Origin: Rubidibacter lacunae KORDI 51-2
GTDB taxonomy: Bacteria > Cyanobacteriota > Cyanobacteriia > Cyanobacteriales > Rubidibacteraceae
NCBI RefSeq assembly: GCF_000473895.1
Contig: NZ_ASSJ01000070.1
Coordinates: forward strand, 124,001-188,000
Direction: 5' to 3'
DNA: 64,000 nucleotides
Shown: in pieces, positions 28,338-36,865 of the stretch
Layout: every line of letters begins with the position of its first letter
Position numbering within the stretch: the first letter of the stretch is position 1
Notes under the pieces: model-generated
Seen by the model: the letters and a program-made list of their open reading frames with translations, nothing else
Told to the model about the DNA's origin: nothing
Databases searched by the model: none
Program-made: the position numbers and the translations under genes

Positions 28338-28667
28338 ATGAAAGCAGCTAGATGCTCGCCCTCAATCTGCCGTTACTGCCGAAGCTATACGCCCGTCGGC
28401 CGGCGTGGCGGCAATTGTCAGAAGTTGGGCGTTCCCGTGCGGGCAACTTGGCAGGCTTGCTCACTGGCTGATTCGCCCTTTGCATCCCCCTGGCAGCGGT
28501 GGGAAGCAACGCTTGCTTTGTTGGACGATGCAGTCGCGACGGCGGGCGCGGACGGGTGGCGCGGGGTGCCAACTGCCATTGCTACCGAAAGCACTACCGA
28601 GGACGCTAACTCCAGTGCCGTCAAGCAACGGCAGTCTGTAGGTGCAGGCGTTCGCAATCGTCTATGA
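28338..28667 (+). CDS. Cys-rich small cyanobacterial protein
   Basis: 109 aa from the ATG at 28338. The N-terminal half holds a conserved-looking Cys pattern C11-x2-C14-x12-C27-x13-C41 within ICRYCRSYTPVGRRGGNC, QKLGVPV and ACSLADSPF. I recognise this arrangement from small conserved cyanobacterial proteins of unknown function; the spacing suggests metal (zinc or Fe-S) binding or redox-active thiols, which is inference. The C-terminal half is Ala/Thr-rich and variable. It stands alone between long gene-free stretches. Confidence 0.6.
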   Translation: MKAARCSPSICRYCRSYTPVGRRGGNCQKLGVPVRATWQACSLADSPFASPWQRWEATLALLDDAVATAGADGWRGVPTAIATESTTEDANSSAVKQRQSVGAGVRNRL

Positions 28668-29167
28668 GCTCATCCTCCACGCTTGGCGTGCGCTGAGCCA
28701 CGTTTGCCAACAACTGCCAATTGAAAGAGGAATGGCGCGAGTCGGTTCGAGAGCGCCGGTGTTGCTCGCTCGGGACGGGTTGGTGGTAGTTGTATTTTTA
28801 CCAACACGGCTCTGGTTTTAACAACTCAGTCATCTACTGCGATCGGCAAGCTTAAACCCAGCGAACACTGAAAGAGACGAGCCCGCTAGCCCTCTCGCAT
28901 CCAGTTCGATGCCAGCAGATGTTGGATTCTAGTAGGCCCGAAACGCTGGGAGTCAGTTAGTACTCCCAACCTGCAATATCGTTAGGGCGAACTTGGAAAG
29001 CTCCTTAGAGGGGGCGATCGCTCGGAGTTGTGGCAAAATTCGTTTTGTTCTGGCAATTCGCTTCAAACGACCGGCCAATTGAGTCCTCTCATAGCCGGAT
29101 AGAACGTTATGGCAACACGTGAGCAGCGTGACGGGTCTGCTCCGGGAAGAAGATCTGGTAAGAGAAC
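28668..29167. other. gene-free stretch
   Basis: 500 bases without a supportable gene. A short perfect hairpin tgggagt/actccca is at 28947-28968, with no T tract on either strand. Confidence 0.3.
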
Positions 29168-30034
29168 GTGTATTTGGTTCCCGGGGATTTACTCTACGCT
29201 GTTGCGCCGTGCGGCGCCCTGAAAGACCAGGCAGCACTCGATCGCGGCTTGGAGGTTTGGCGATCGCGCGGCTACCGCGTTGCGCTCGGTAGCAACTGGA
29301 ACGCCTGCGAAGGATATTTGGCTGGATCGGATGAACTGCGGCGGCAGGTACTGACAACAGCATGGCAGGATCCTGAATGCAAAGGGATTCTATGTACGCG
29401 CGGCGGGTATGGCAGCATGCGTTTGCTGGAAGCCTGGCACTGGCCGGACGGTTTAGAAAGGTGGGTGGTTGGCTTCTCGGACTTGACGGGGTTGCTATGG
29501 AGTTTGCATCGTTCCGGACGCAACGGCGGCGTTCATGCCCCCGTTCTAACTACGCTGGCCGCCGAGCCGCCCGCACTGCAACAGCGATTGTTCGACGTGG
29601 TAGAAGGTCGCGCGATCGAACCGCTATACGGTGAGGGTTGGGGGAACGGGCGCGCTCGCGGTTGGCTGCTGCCAGCGAACTTGACTGTAGCGACGCACCT
29701 GCTGGGCACGCCCGTGCAGCCGGATTTGACCGGATCGATCTTGGCACTAGAGGACGTGAGCGAAGTCCCCTATCGCGTCGATCGCCTCCTCACTCACTGG
29801 CGTTTGAGCGGCGCGCTGGCTGGTGTATGCGGGATCGCCCTCGGGCGCTTCAGTCGCTGTACGGCTCCGCGTCCGAGCTGGCGGGTGGAAGAGGTGTTAC
29901 GCGATCGCCTCGGCGACCTGGGCATTCCGGTCGTAAGCGGGCTGCCCTTCGGGCACGACGGTCCGAACGCCGCGCTACCGGTGGGGTCGTACGTGACAAT
30001 TGATGGCAATGCCGGGAGCTTGAGCTGGGAGTAG
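29168..30034 (+). CDS. S66 peptidase (LD-carboxypeptidase / MccF type)
   Basis: 288 aa from the GTG at 29168. Conserved S66 elements are PGDLLYAVAPCGAL at the start, GILCTRGGYGSMRLLE, the nucleophile motif WVVGFSDLTGLLW (Ser in GFSD), NLTVATHLLGTP, the LALEDVSEVPYRVDRLLTHWR segment with the catalytic Glu, and GLPFGHDGPNAALPVG with the catalytic His. The family removes the terminal D-Ala from L,D-peptides in peptidoglycan recycling or cleaves microcin-like substrates. There is no signal peptide, so it probably acts in the cytoplasm. The next gene is hemE, 337 bases downstream. Confidence 0.88.
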   Translation: MYLVPGDLLYAVAPCGALKDQAALDRGLEVWRSRGYRVALGSNWNACEGYLAGSDELRRQVLTTAWQDPECKGILCTRGGYGSMRLLEAWHWPDGLERWVVGFSDLTGLLWSLHRSGRNGGVHAPVLTTLAAEPPALQQRLFDVVEGRAIEPLYGEGWGNGRARGWLLPANLTVATHLLGTPVQPDLTGSILALEDVSEVPYRVDRLLTHWRLSGALAGVCGIALGRFSRCTAPRPSWRVEEVLRDRLGDLGIPVVSGLPFGHDGPNAALPVGSYVTIDGNAGSLSWE

Positions 30035-30371
30035 CCAGGGCTCGGGTGCGAGTTGAGGACGCGATCGATGGCGGTGCTAAGCTAACAAATGCGATAGCGA
30101 CGTTTTCACGGCCCTTGCAGCAGCCAGTTGCACCAGACCTACGGGTCGGGTTCGATCCGACGCTGGGTTGGCAAACCCCTAATTCGAATCGAGGGCGGGG
30201 GGGATTCGGAATTGAAAAGGACCTTCCGTAAGCTCCGCCCGGACGAGCGGTTGCTGGCGCGCGCGACGCGCGATCGCGTTGAAATGCTTGTTTTAGCTGC
30301 GTTCGACTGAGCCCGTTCGGGCATGCCGACAGCTTGGAGTTCTTGAACTTTTGCAACCGTTGGGAGAAACG
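30035..30371. other. intergenic region upstream of hemE
   Basis: No gene. A T-arm-like sequence (gtcgggttcgatccgac, 30146-30162) was examined and does not fit a tRNA. It must contain the hemE promoter unless hemE is read from upstream. Confidence 0.3.
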
Positions 30372-31433
30372 ATGACTGAATCGGAGCAAGTTCCGTACCT
30401 GTTGCGTGCGGCAAAGGGTGAAGTGCTGCCGCGTCCGCCCGTGTGGATGATGCGTCAGGCCGGTCGTTACATGCAGGCCTACCGCGACCTACGCGAGAAA
30501 TATCCGAGCTTCCGCGAACGCTCCGAGAATGCTGACGTAGCAATCGAGATTTCCCTGCAGCCCTGGCATGCCTTTCAACCCGATGGCGTGATCATGTTCT
30601 CCGATATTCTGACACCGCTGCCGGGATTGGGCATCGACTTTGACATCGTCGAAAGTAAAGGACCGATTATCGACCCGCCGATCCGCACGCAAGCACAAGT
30701 CGAACGCATGCACCCGCTCGACCCGGATGCCGCGCTGCCCTTCATCCGCCCAATTCTCCAAACTCTACGCCAGGAAGTCGGCAATCGCGCTGCAGTACTC
30801 GGGTTTGTCGGTTCGCCATGGACCTTAGCAGCCTACGCGATTGAAGGCCGCACCTCCAAGAACTACGCCCACATCAAGGGCATGGCATTTTCCCAACCCG
30901 ACTTGCTACACCAATTTCTCGGCAAACTCGCCGATGGTATTGCCGACTATGCATGCCATCAAATAGACTGCGGCGCGCAGGTCGTGCAACTCTTTGACTC
31001 GTGGGCCGGACAGCTCAGCCCGCAAGACTACGAGACCTTCGCGTTGCCCTACCAACAGCAGGTGGTCCGACGCGTTAAATCCACCTATCCAGACGTGCCG
31101 CTGATTCTTTACATTAGTGGCAGTGCGGGCGTCCTCGAGCGCATGGGTCGTTCGGGCGTCGATATCGTCAGTGTTGATTGGACGGTTGATATGGCCGAAG
31201 CCCGCCAGCGACTCGGTGCCGAGATGATGGTCCAAGGAAACATCGATCCCGGCGTACTCTTTGGCTCGAAGGACTTCATCCGCGATCGCATCTACGACAC
31301 GGTTCGCAAGGCCGGCGAGCGGGGACATATTCTCAATCTCGGTCACGGCGTCCTGCCGGGGACGCCCGAGGAGAACGTTGCTTTCTTCTTCGAGACGGCC
31401 AAGCAAGTCAATCGCTTGGCTGCCAGCGTCTAG
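30372..31433 (+). CDS. hemE: uroporphyrinogen decarboxylase
   Basis: 353 aa from the ATG at 30372, preceded by gggaga; the frame extends to 30351. Signature motifs are [13 protein letters not shown] at the N-terminus, [11 protein letters not shown] (with an active-site Asp), [35 protein letters not shown] and [15 protein letters not shown] near the C-terminus. The enzyme decarboxylates four acetate side chains of uroporphyrinogen III to give coproporphyrinogen III, on the common route to heme and chlorophyll. A long hairpin follows the stop. Confidence 0.97.
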   Translation: MTESEQVPYLLRAAKGEVLPRPPVWMMRQAGRYMQAYRDLREKYPSFRERSENADVAIEISLQPWHAFQPDGVIMFSDILTPLPGLGIDFDIVESKGPIIDPPIRTQAQVERMHPLDPDAALPFIRPILQTLRQEVGNRAAVLGFVGSPWTLAAYAIEGRTSKNYAHIKGMAFSQPDLLHQFLGKLADGIADYACHQIDCGAQVVQLFDSWAGQLSPQDYETFALPYQQQVVRRVKSTYPDVPLILYISGSAGVLERMGRSGVDIVSVDWTVDMAEARQRLGAEMMVQGNIDPGVLFGSKDFIRDRIYDTVRKAGERGHILNLGHGVLPGTPEENVAFFFETAKQVNRLAASV

Positions 31434-31435
31434 TC

Positions 31436-31478
31436 TGCGCTCCAGAAGGCGCACCGCGAGCGCACCTTCTGGAGCGCA
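31436..31478. terminator. strong hairpin between convergent hemE and CBS-CP12 genes
   Basis: tgcgctccagaagg (31436-31449) pairs perfectly with ccttctggagcgca (31465-31478), a 14-bp stem. There is no T tract on either side, so it may act as a processing or Rho-dependent end or as a bidirectional block; it begins 3 bases after the hemE stop. Confidence 0.55.
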
Positions 31479-31564
31479 TCGCAATTGTCCTCGCGCGATT
31501 ACCTCCCTACCAGTGGGGAATCGCGCAAGGGTGCATATATTGGTGTCCGTTTCTCGACAACCGC

Positions 31565-32113
31565 TCAGTCGCTGACGCGAGCGCGTTGGTGAGCAGCTTC
31601 TGCTTGGAGTTCCTCGACAACATCCCAGGCCGCTGCACATTCCGGCGACGTGTCGCCGGAAGCGGCGCAAATAGCCCGCGCGCGATCGCGCGCGGCTTCG
31701 ATTTCGTCTTCGATGTAAATACGCTGGGGATTGTCAACGAAGTGGCTGCGGCTGAGCAAGTCGTTTATTGAGATGATGCCGAGGAGCTGCGTGCCGCGGA
31801 CGACCGGTGCGTGGCGGATGTTTGCATTGGCAAACAAACGCGCAACGTACTCGACACCGAGGTCGGGATTGACCTCAATGCAGGGTTTGCTCATGATCTC
31901 GAACACACGTACGCACTCAGGGTTAGCCCCATAGGCAGCTACTTTAAAGACAATATCGGTGTCGGTAACGATACCGAATGCGTCCTCATCGTCGCGCTTT
32001 TCGACAACGAGGGCGTGGATGGAGTGCTGCCGCATGAGCTCCACGGCTGCGGCGACGGTGGCCGCCCCGCGCACGGTTACAACATGCGTTGTCAGGATGT
32101 CCTTGGCTTTCAT
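31565..32113 (-). CDS. CBS-domain protein fused to an N-terminal-type CP12 module
   Basis: 182 aa from the ATG at 32113 (MKAKDILTTH); further in-frame starts lie at 32152 and 32194. Two CBS motifs span ~1-125 (HVVTVRGAATVAAAVELM; EIMSKPCIEVNPDLGVEYVARLF; GIISINDLL). The C-terminal ~45 residues are CP12-like: RARAICAASGDTSPECAAAWDVVEELQAEA, with two Cys and the AWD.VEEL core. The C-terminal Cys pair and GAPDH-binding tail of full CP12 are missing. CP12 ties GAPDH and phosphoribulokinase together in the dark; CBS pairs bind adenine nucleotides. CBS-CP12 fusions are known in cyanobacteria. The role is therefore likely energy-linked control of carbon metabolism. Confidence 0.85.
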   Translation of the reverse strand: MKAKDILTTHVVTVRGAATVAAAVELMRQHSIHALVVEKRDDEDAFGIVTDTDIVFKVAAYGANPECVRVFEIMSKPCIEVNPDLGVEYVARLFANANIRHAPVVRGTQLLGIISINDLLSRSHFVDNPQRIYIEDEIEAARDRARAICAASGDTSPECAAAWDVVEELQAEAAHQRARVSD

Positions 32114-32529
32114 CTGAATCGCGTCAGTCAAGTCTCTGAGTTCGGCAGACATTACGGCGGTCAGAGCGCTGCAGCTCGTCCGGAATGACCCCATTAACGG
32201 CTCTAGGCGCTTCTTGCAGACTGCTTTTGGCCATATCCAACGTGCCTACAACGAAGTATTTTGGATGAGCTGGGTCGTACCCCGAGCGTATTCCCGCCGC
32301 GAGCAGCGATCGCCAAGCGCGCAGCGGTTTACGCGAGCATTGGGGCAATCCAAGGGTGGCTCCGCGCCGTTTCTCCTGAACTCTAAAACTCTGCGGCGCT
32401 ATTACCTGTAGGTTTAACAGTTTGTAATGTTCTGCCCGCAGAAGCTTTTGGGTTGAAATCCATTGCGCGGGGCGCGATTGCGATTCGATATGCTAGTCGA
32501 GACATGCGTCCTCCCCGAAACGAGACCCG
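32114..32529. other. intergenic region between divergent genes
   Basis: About 416 bases separating the CBS-CP12 gene (minus) and the DUF948-like gene (plus). It probably carries both promoters; no clear motif or hairpin was seen. Confidence 0.3.
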
Positions 32530-33033
32530 ATGCAGGATCCGTTCTTTTGGCTAGGGCTGTCGCTGCTGCTGGTGGCGGTCAGTCTGACGGCTGTCTTAGC
32601 AGCCGCACTCCCGGCCGTGCTGGAACTAGCGCGAGCGGCGCGCAGTGCCGAGAAGTTGTTCGACGTTTTGCAACGGGAGTTGCCCCCGACGCTGGCGGTT
32701 TTTCAAGAAACTGGCAAAGAGCTCGGCGAGCTCGGCGACGAGGTCAATGCGGGCGTGAAGGGCGCGTCCGAGCTCGTGCAACAAGTCGGTAACAGTGCGG
32801 CAGCTGCACGGCAGCAAGCGACAACGATTGCAATTGGCACGCGGGGCGTTGCAGCAGGTATTCGGGCAGCGTGGCGAGCTTGGCAGCAGCCAGTTGGCAC
32901 TGCTGGCGCGACCGGCGGTCCTCGGAACGGCACTAACTCACTGTTGGAAAATGAAAATAGTACTGCGTCAGCTGCCGATCGCGAACGCTCGGGCATCGAG
33001 GTAATCGCGAAGCCCGAGCGCAAACATTTGTAA
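32530..33033 (+). CDS. DUF948-like membrane-anchored protein
   Basis: 167 aa, ATG at 32530. One N-terminal membrane helix (FFWLGLSLLLVAVSLTAVLAAALPAVLELA) is followed by a helical region with heptad-like pattern (AEKLFDVLQRELPPTLAVFQETGKELGELGDEV) and a Gln/Ala-rich section; the C-terminal ~50 residues are low-complexity and polar. The layout of a single helix followed by a coiled helical segment matches DUF948 proteins, whose function is unknown. It is convergent with purB. Confidence 0.6.
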   Translation: MQDPFFWLGLSLLLVAVSLTAVLAAALPAVLELARAARSAEKLFDVLQRELPPTLAVFQETGKELGELGDEVNAGVKGASELVQQVGNSAAAARQQATTIAIGTRGVAAGIRAAWRAWQQPVGTAGATGGPRNGTNSLLENENSTASAADRERSGIEVIAKPERKHL

Positions 33034-33094
33034 CCGCCAATCTCGACAGCACCAGAAAGGCTTGAGGAGGTACCTACTTCAACGAATCCATTGC

Positions 33095-33128
33095 ACTGGC
33101 GACCGATCGCCACTGGCGACCGATCGCC
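33095..33128. repeat. two tandem 17-bp repeats containing cgatcg
   Basis: actggcgaccgatcgcc occurs twice without a gap (33095-33111 and 33112-33128) between the convergent DUF948-like gene and purB. Confidence 0.8.
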
Positions 33129-33252
33129 GATAGCCGGCAACCTAAACGCCCATTGAGGTAGTCCTGATGGCTGATGCTCATGCTGGGTTAGGAGCTTGGC
33201 TAAATCAGGGGTCTGCACCTGTTCAAACCTCACAGTGCAGGACTAACCCAAT

Positions 33253-34548
33253 TCAGATGCTCAACCGTTGGTAAACAGTTTCGAGATGCTTAAGTTGCTG
33301 GGTAGGGTCGAAACAGACAGCGATTGCTTCGGGCGACAGGCGCTCGGCAACGCGCGGGTCGGCTTCGATCAGGGTGCGGAAGTTACCGTCAGTCTGGTTC
33401 CAGGCCGCATGGGCGCTGGACTGCACGATGGCGTAGGCATCCTCGCGACTGAGTCCCGCTTCAACAAGAGCGAGCAGCACGCGCTGGCTGAAAATCGCGC
33501 CGCCATAGAGGTTCATGTTCCGCAACATGTTGTCCGGATAAACCTGCAAGTGCTGTACCAGTTCGGTCAGTTCCACGAGCATAAAGTGAGTCAGGATGCA
33601 GGCGTCGGGTAAGATCACGCGCTCCACCGAACTGTGCGAGATATCGCGTTCGTGCCACAGCGCGACGTTTTCCAAAGCTGCGATCGCATGACCGCGCAGA
33701 ATGCGCGCGCCACCGGTCAGTCGCTCGGAGCGAATCGGGTTGCGCTTGTGCGGCATTGCCGAGGATCCTTTCTGTCCTTTGGCAAAAAATTCTTCTACTT
33801 CCAGCACGTCCGTGCGCTGCAGGTTGCGGATCTCGACGGCGAAGCGTTCGATCGATGCGCCGAGCAGTGCGAGTTGCTGGACGAACTCGGCATGGCGATC
33901 GCGCGACACCACCTGAGTTGATGCCGTATCGGGCTGGAGGCCCAGCTGCTGGCAGGCGATCGCTTCCACGCGGGGGTCAATATTGGCGTAGGTCCCCACA
34001 GCCCCAGAAATCTTGCCGACGGCAATCTCGCGGCGCAGGCGAACCAAGCGGTCTCGGTGGCGCAGCATTTCAGCCAGCCAGCCAGCAAGCTTAAACCCGA
34101 AGGTCATGGGTTCGGCATGGATCCCATGGGAGCGCCCGACACAAATCGTGTTGCGGTGTTGCTGGGCGCGGTAACGAATGGCTTGAATGAGGCGTTCGGT
34201 TTGCTCGAGCAGGACGTCATTACTGGCAACGAGCTGCAATGCAAGGGCCGTATCGAGTACGTCAGAGCTGGTCAAACCGAGGTGAATGTAGCGACCGACA
34301 TCGCCGACGTGCTCGTTGACGTTAGTCAGAAACGCAATAACATCGTGCCGGACTTCTGCTTCAATTGCAGCGATGCGCTCCGGTTCAAAAGCAGCTTTTG
34401 CCTCGATCTCGGGTAAGGCTTCGGTCGGAATCGCGCCCAGTTCGGCTTGAGCTTTGCAGACGGCAATCTCGACCTGCAGCCACGTTTTGTACTTATAGCC
34501 GTCCGTCCACAAGTCGCCCATTGCGGGCAGCGTATACCGTTCGATCAC
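33253..34548 (-). CDS. purB: adenylosuccinate lyase
   Basis: 431 aa from the GTG at 34548 (VIERYTLPAMGDLW); the frame extends to 34593 with non-family sequence, and 431 aa is the usual length. Key motifs are IHLGLTSSDVLDTA, VGRSHGIHAEPMTFG (catalytic His), ISGAVGTYANIDP, the fumarase-superfamily signature GSSAMPHKRNPIRSE (catalytic Ser loop) and NLYGGAIFSQRVL. The enzyme acts twice: it forms AICAR from SAICAR in purine synthesis and AMP from adenylosuccinate. It is a stand-alone gene here. Confidence 0.97.
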   Translation of the reverse strand: MIERYTLPAMGDLWTDGYKYKTWLQVEIAVCKAQAELGAIPTEALPEIEAKAAFEPERIAAIEAEVRHDVIAFLTNVNEHVGDVGRYIHLGLTSSDVLDTALALQLVASNDVLLEQTERLIQAIRYRAQQHRNTICVGRSHGIHAEPMTFGFKLAGWLAEMLRHRDRLVRLRREIAVGKISGAVGTYANIDPRVEAIACQQLGLQPDTASTQVVSRDRHAEFVQQLALLGASIERFAVEIRNLQRTDVLEVEEFFAKGQKGSSAMPHKRNPIRSERLTGGARILRGHAIAALENVALWHERDISHSSVERVILPDACILTHFMLVELTELVQHLQVYPDNMLRNMNLYGGAIFSQRVLLALVEAGLSREDAYAIVQSSAHAAWNQTDGNFRTLIEADPRVAERLSPEAIAVCFDPTQQLKHLETVYQRLSI

Positions 34549-34718
34549 GCGCCGGTTGCTCCCGATACAACCGCAACATTGTAGCGCCTGCACGGGCGAT
34601 CGCGCCGAACCGGGAACTAGGATCGCATCCGCACGGGCGCCGAGATCGCTCCCCTCAATGTGGTGTGAGGGTTAGAACTGGATTACGGTTGCGACTCCAG
34701 TTAGGGAGGTCGAGAACG

Positions 34719-34874
34719 ATGGTCGAGCGTCTGCTGCTAGCGATCGCGCAGGGAATATTTCTGAAGCGATCGCCCCCACAACAACCAACGCCGCAAGTCG
34801 AACCGGAATCACTTGCAGCGATCGCGTCCCCGGTGTTGCCGGAACCGACGCGGGTTGAGTTCCCCCCGCTTTGA
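34719..34874 (+). CDS. putative 51-aa peptide, function unknown
   Basis: ATG at 34719 with a GGAGG ribosome site about 9 bases upstream. The peptide has a basic/hydrophobic N-terminus (VERLLLAIAQGIFLKR) followed by a Pro/Gln-rich tail ending RVEFPPL. It is part of a longer open frame that lacks another good start. No family is recognised. The ribosome site and the HIP1 copies inside (gcgatcgc-like, as in other genes here) support it only weakly. Confidence 0.4.
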   Translation: MVERLLLAIAQGIFLKRSPPQQPTPQVEPESLAAIASPVLPEPTRVEFPPL

Positions 34875-34884
34875 GCCGCGTGCG

Positions 34885-35013
34885 CTAATGAGTTTGAGTT
34901 AAACCCTCTGCCAAGACAACCAAGATCTTGCCCGTGCGAGTTTGTAGTGCACGTTCGTCTTCGAGCCGTTTGCGGAAACGCTGTCGCAAGCGCTTTGCTT
35001 TTACGTGGGGCAT
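34885..35013 (-). CDS. putative 42-aa basic peptide, function unknown
   Basis: ATG at 35013, preceded by aggaaaaagcgagc, which contains a plausible ribosome site. The N-terminal half is very basic (VKAKRLRQRFRKRLEDER), followed by ALQTRTGKILVVLAEGLTQTH. It is below the length that gene finders usually report. The pattern resembles a small ribosome- or nucleic-acid-binding protein, but that is inference from charge only. It is convergent with the 51-aa ORF, 10 bases apart. Confidence 0.45.
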   Translation of the reverse strand: MPHVKAKRLRQRFRKRLEDERALQTRTGKILVVLAEGLTQTH

Positions 35014-35604
35014 GCTCGCTTTTTCCTGGCGTCATTAGCCCGTGCTCGTAGTGGTTCACATGAAGTCGTGGAGGCTCTAACCTGACTTACTGCCACGAGT
35101 GCCTCAAACCATGCAAGCTCCTGTTTAGATATCAGGGGTTTCAGGAGATGTGTCAGTCAGCCAGGGCTCAAGCCTTTCAATCTATGCAGAATAGCCAGGC
35201 GCGAAGTGCAAATGGCACCAATATGTTTCCCGACTTCCTAAAAAAGATATGCTCTTTTCGATCGGTCTCGAGACCCGCTGTCGAAAGTTATTGCTGTGAA
35301 CTTCAACATTATTGGTTTGTCCAGTTTTCATTCTCAACCAGAGGATTTCGCTGACTGGGGATCGCTTTTTTGCAGGCTAGCCAAAAGTCAGTATACGTCC
35401 CAGCTCATCAAACTCAATCGTCTGTTGTCCTACCCACCTGTAAATGATTTTCGTCTTTGACACGATTGCAGTCGGGACGCAAGCTTGTTGCAATGAGTTA
35501 TGAGGCTTTCGAGCAACCCCAAAACCATTCATTAGGAAAATACTCGAACAAACGTGACGGAGAAGATCGGGCGATCGCTTTCCCCGCATCAATGCCAGCA
35601 GCGT
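35014..35604. other. intergenic stretch with a doubtful ORF
   Basis: A minus-strand ORF at 35377-35592 (71 aa, ending YRWVGQQTIEFDELGRILTFG) starts 13 bases after the Nudix stop on the same strand; its family is not recognised and it may be chance. Nothing else is supportable. Confidence 0.3.
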
Positions 35605-36033
35605 TCAGAGGTAATCCAGGAAGGCTGGAGGGACGACTGTTAGCTTGCCCGCAAGACATTCTTCGATATCAACCCACAACGCCAGCTTCGATCGCTTGCC
35701 TTCTAAAAACGGGATCTGCTCCCGCTCGTAGAAATCGAGATCGATAAACCGGCAACGATAAAGCTGGGCGATCTCGTGTCCGGTTTTGCCGTTGTACGTG
35801 AAAATGCTTTCCAAGCAGCCGAGGTAATGTATGTCTTCGAGCTCGGCACCGATCTCTTCACGGAACTCCCGCTGGAGGGCATCGCGGCTGTGTTCGCCGA
35901 AGTCCACGCCGCCGCCCATCGCCCGATAGAACGTTCGCTGTTCGACCGGATCGAACCCTTGTGATAGAAACAGACGATCGCGATCGCGGATCAATCCCAG
36001 CGCTAAGACGCGGATGCGTTTGGAGTCGTGCAA
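35605..36033 (-). CDS. Nudix hydrolase
   Basis: 142 aa. The Nudix box is complete: GGGVDFGEHSRDALQREFREEIGAEL, with the REFREEIG core and the spacing GX5EX7REUXEEXGU. An N-terminal beta-strand region (IRVLALGLIRDRDRLFLSQGFD) precedes it. Enzymes with this box hydrolyse nucleoside diphosphate-linked compounds, often as housekeeping sanitisers; the substrate is not predictable here. It lies 94 bases from the DUF3531 gene on the same strand. Confidence 0.88.
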   Translation of the reverse strand: MHDSKRIRVLALGLIRDRDRLFLSQGFDPVEQRTFYRAMGGGVDFGEHSRDALQREFREEIGAELEDIHYLGCLESIFTYNGKTGHEIAQLYRCRFIDLDFYEREQIPFLEGKRSKLALWVDIEECLAGKLTVVPPAFLDYL

Positions 36034-36127
36034 GGTAGGTGCGAGTGAGCTCGACAGAAAAGCAAGTTAAGACAGTGCGGCTATCGGTGCGGTCAAAAAA
36101 CAATTGGGCGAGCGACTTTTAGCGTGT

Positions 36128-36592
36128 CTAATTCTGGATGTTCTCGTTGTCGTCGTAGAAACGCGCCTCGGCCTTACTCTCAACCGGCCAGTCTTCATTA
36201 ACGCCACCGACGATCGCCTGCTCGATTTGCAAATAGTCTCTGCCGAGTTGCATTAACGCGTTAATCAATACATCCAAGGCAACCGGGTCGCTCGTGCCCA
36301 GATCGAACCAACAGCGTCCCCAGGTTCCGCGGTACTCGAACTCGCTCGAGTTATGCATCGGAGCCATCAATGCCTGCTCGCTTTGGTCCGTATCATAGTC
36401 CATGTAACTTAGATCGACACCTGCTTCCATAACCTGAAAGTTTTCTGCATTGAACCCACCGAGCTTGCCGACATAAAACCACGAGTCGAATAACTCCTCG
36501 ACATATTGCCGTTCCACAATTGACGGCACTGTTGCAAACTCCAGCCAAATCCACAAGTCAAACGGATTGACTTCGCGAAAAGTAACCTTCAT
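36128..36592 (-). CDS. DUF3531 family protein
   Basis: 154 aa. It opens with VTFREVNPFDLWIWLEF and contains YVEELFDSWFYVGKLGGFNAENFQV, EYRGTWGRCWFDLGT.D and ALMQLGRDYLQIEQ. This is the pattern of the DUF3531 family, found in cyanobacteria and in plastid-targeted plant proteins, with no established biochemical function. It is rich in Trp and Tyr. It is transcribed towards the Nudix gene. Confidence 0.85.
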   Translation of the reverse strand: MKVTFREVNPFDLWIWLEFATVPSIVERQYVEELFDSWFYVGKLGGFNAENFQVMEAGVDLSYMDYDTDQSEQALMAPMHNSSEFEYRGTWGRCWFDLGTSDPVALDVLINALMQLGRDYLQIEQAIVGGVNEDWPVESKAEARFYDDNENIQN

Positions 36593-36865
36593 GCCACCTC
36601 GATATTGAATCCCTTGTCCGTTCCCGACGGGCGCATGACGCGCTCTGCCCCTGCATTCTCATCATCAATCGATGCAGAAAGACGTCTCTATCGACGCGAT
36701 CGCACCTCTCAGGCTAACAGACTCCTCCTGTATCCCTGCTTCCCCAGGCAACACGGGACGGGAGATACCCAACCACCCAAGAACTGCGCATACCAGATCG
36801 AGAGCGCGCCCGATCGGATAGAATTGTGAAGTCTTAATAAAGATTTGTGTCTCGAGGTCAACTTC

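Noticed and set aside
28947-28968. Hairpin tgggagt/actccca as a terminator
   Set aside because: Only seven base pairs, no T tract and no gene ending just before it.
30146-30162. T-arm-like sequence gtcgggttcgatccgac suggesting a tRNA
   Set aside because: The loop is not of the TTCRANN form and neither an acceptor stem nor an anticodon arm can be drawn on either strand.
35377-35592. 71-aa minus ORF after the Nudix gene
   Set aside because: No recognised family, no clear ribosome site; kept only as a note in the gap description.
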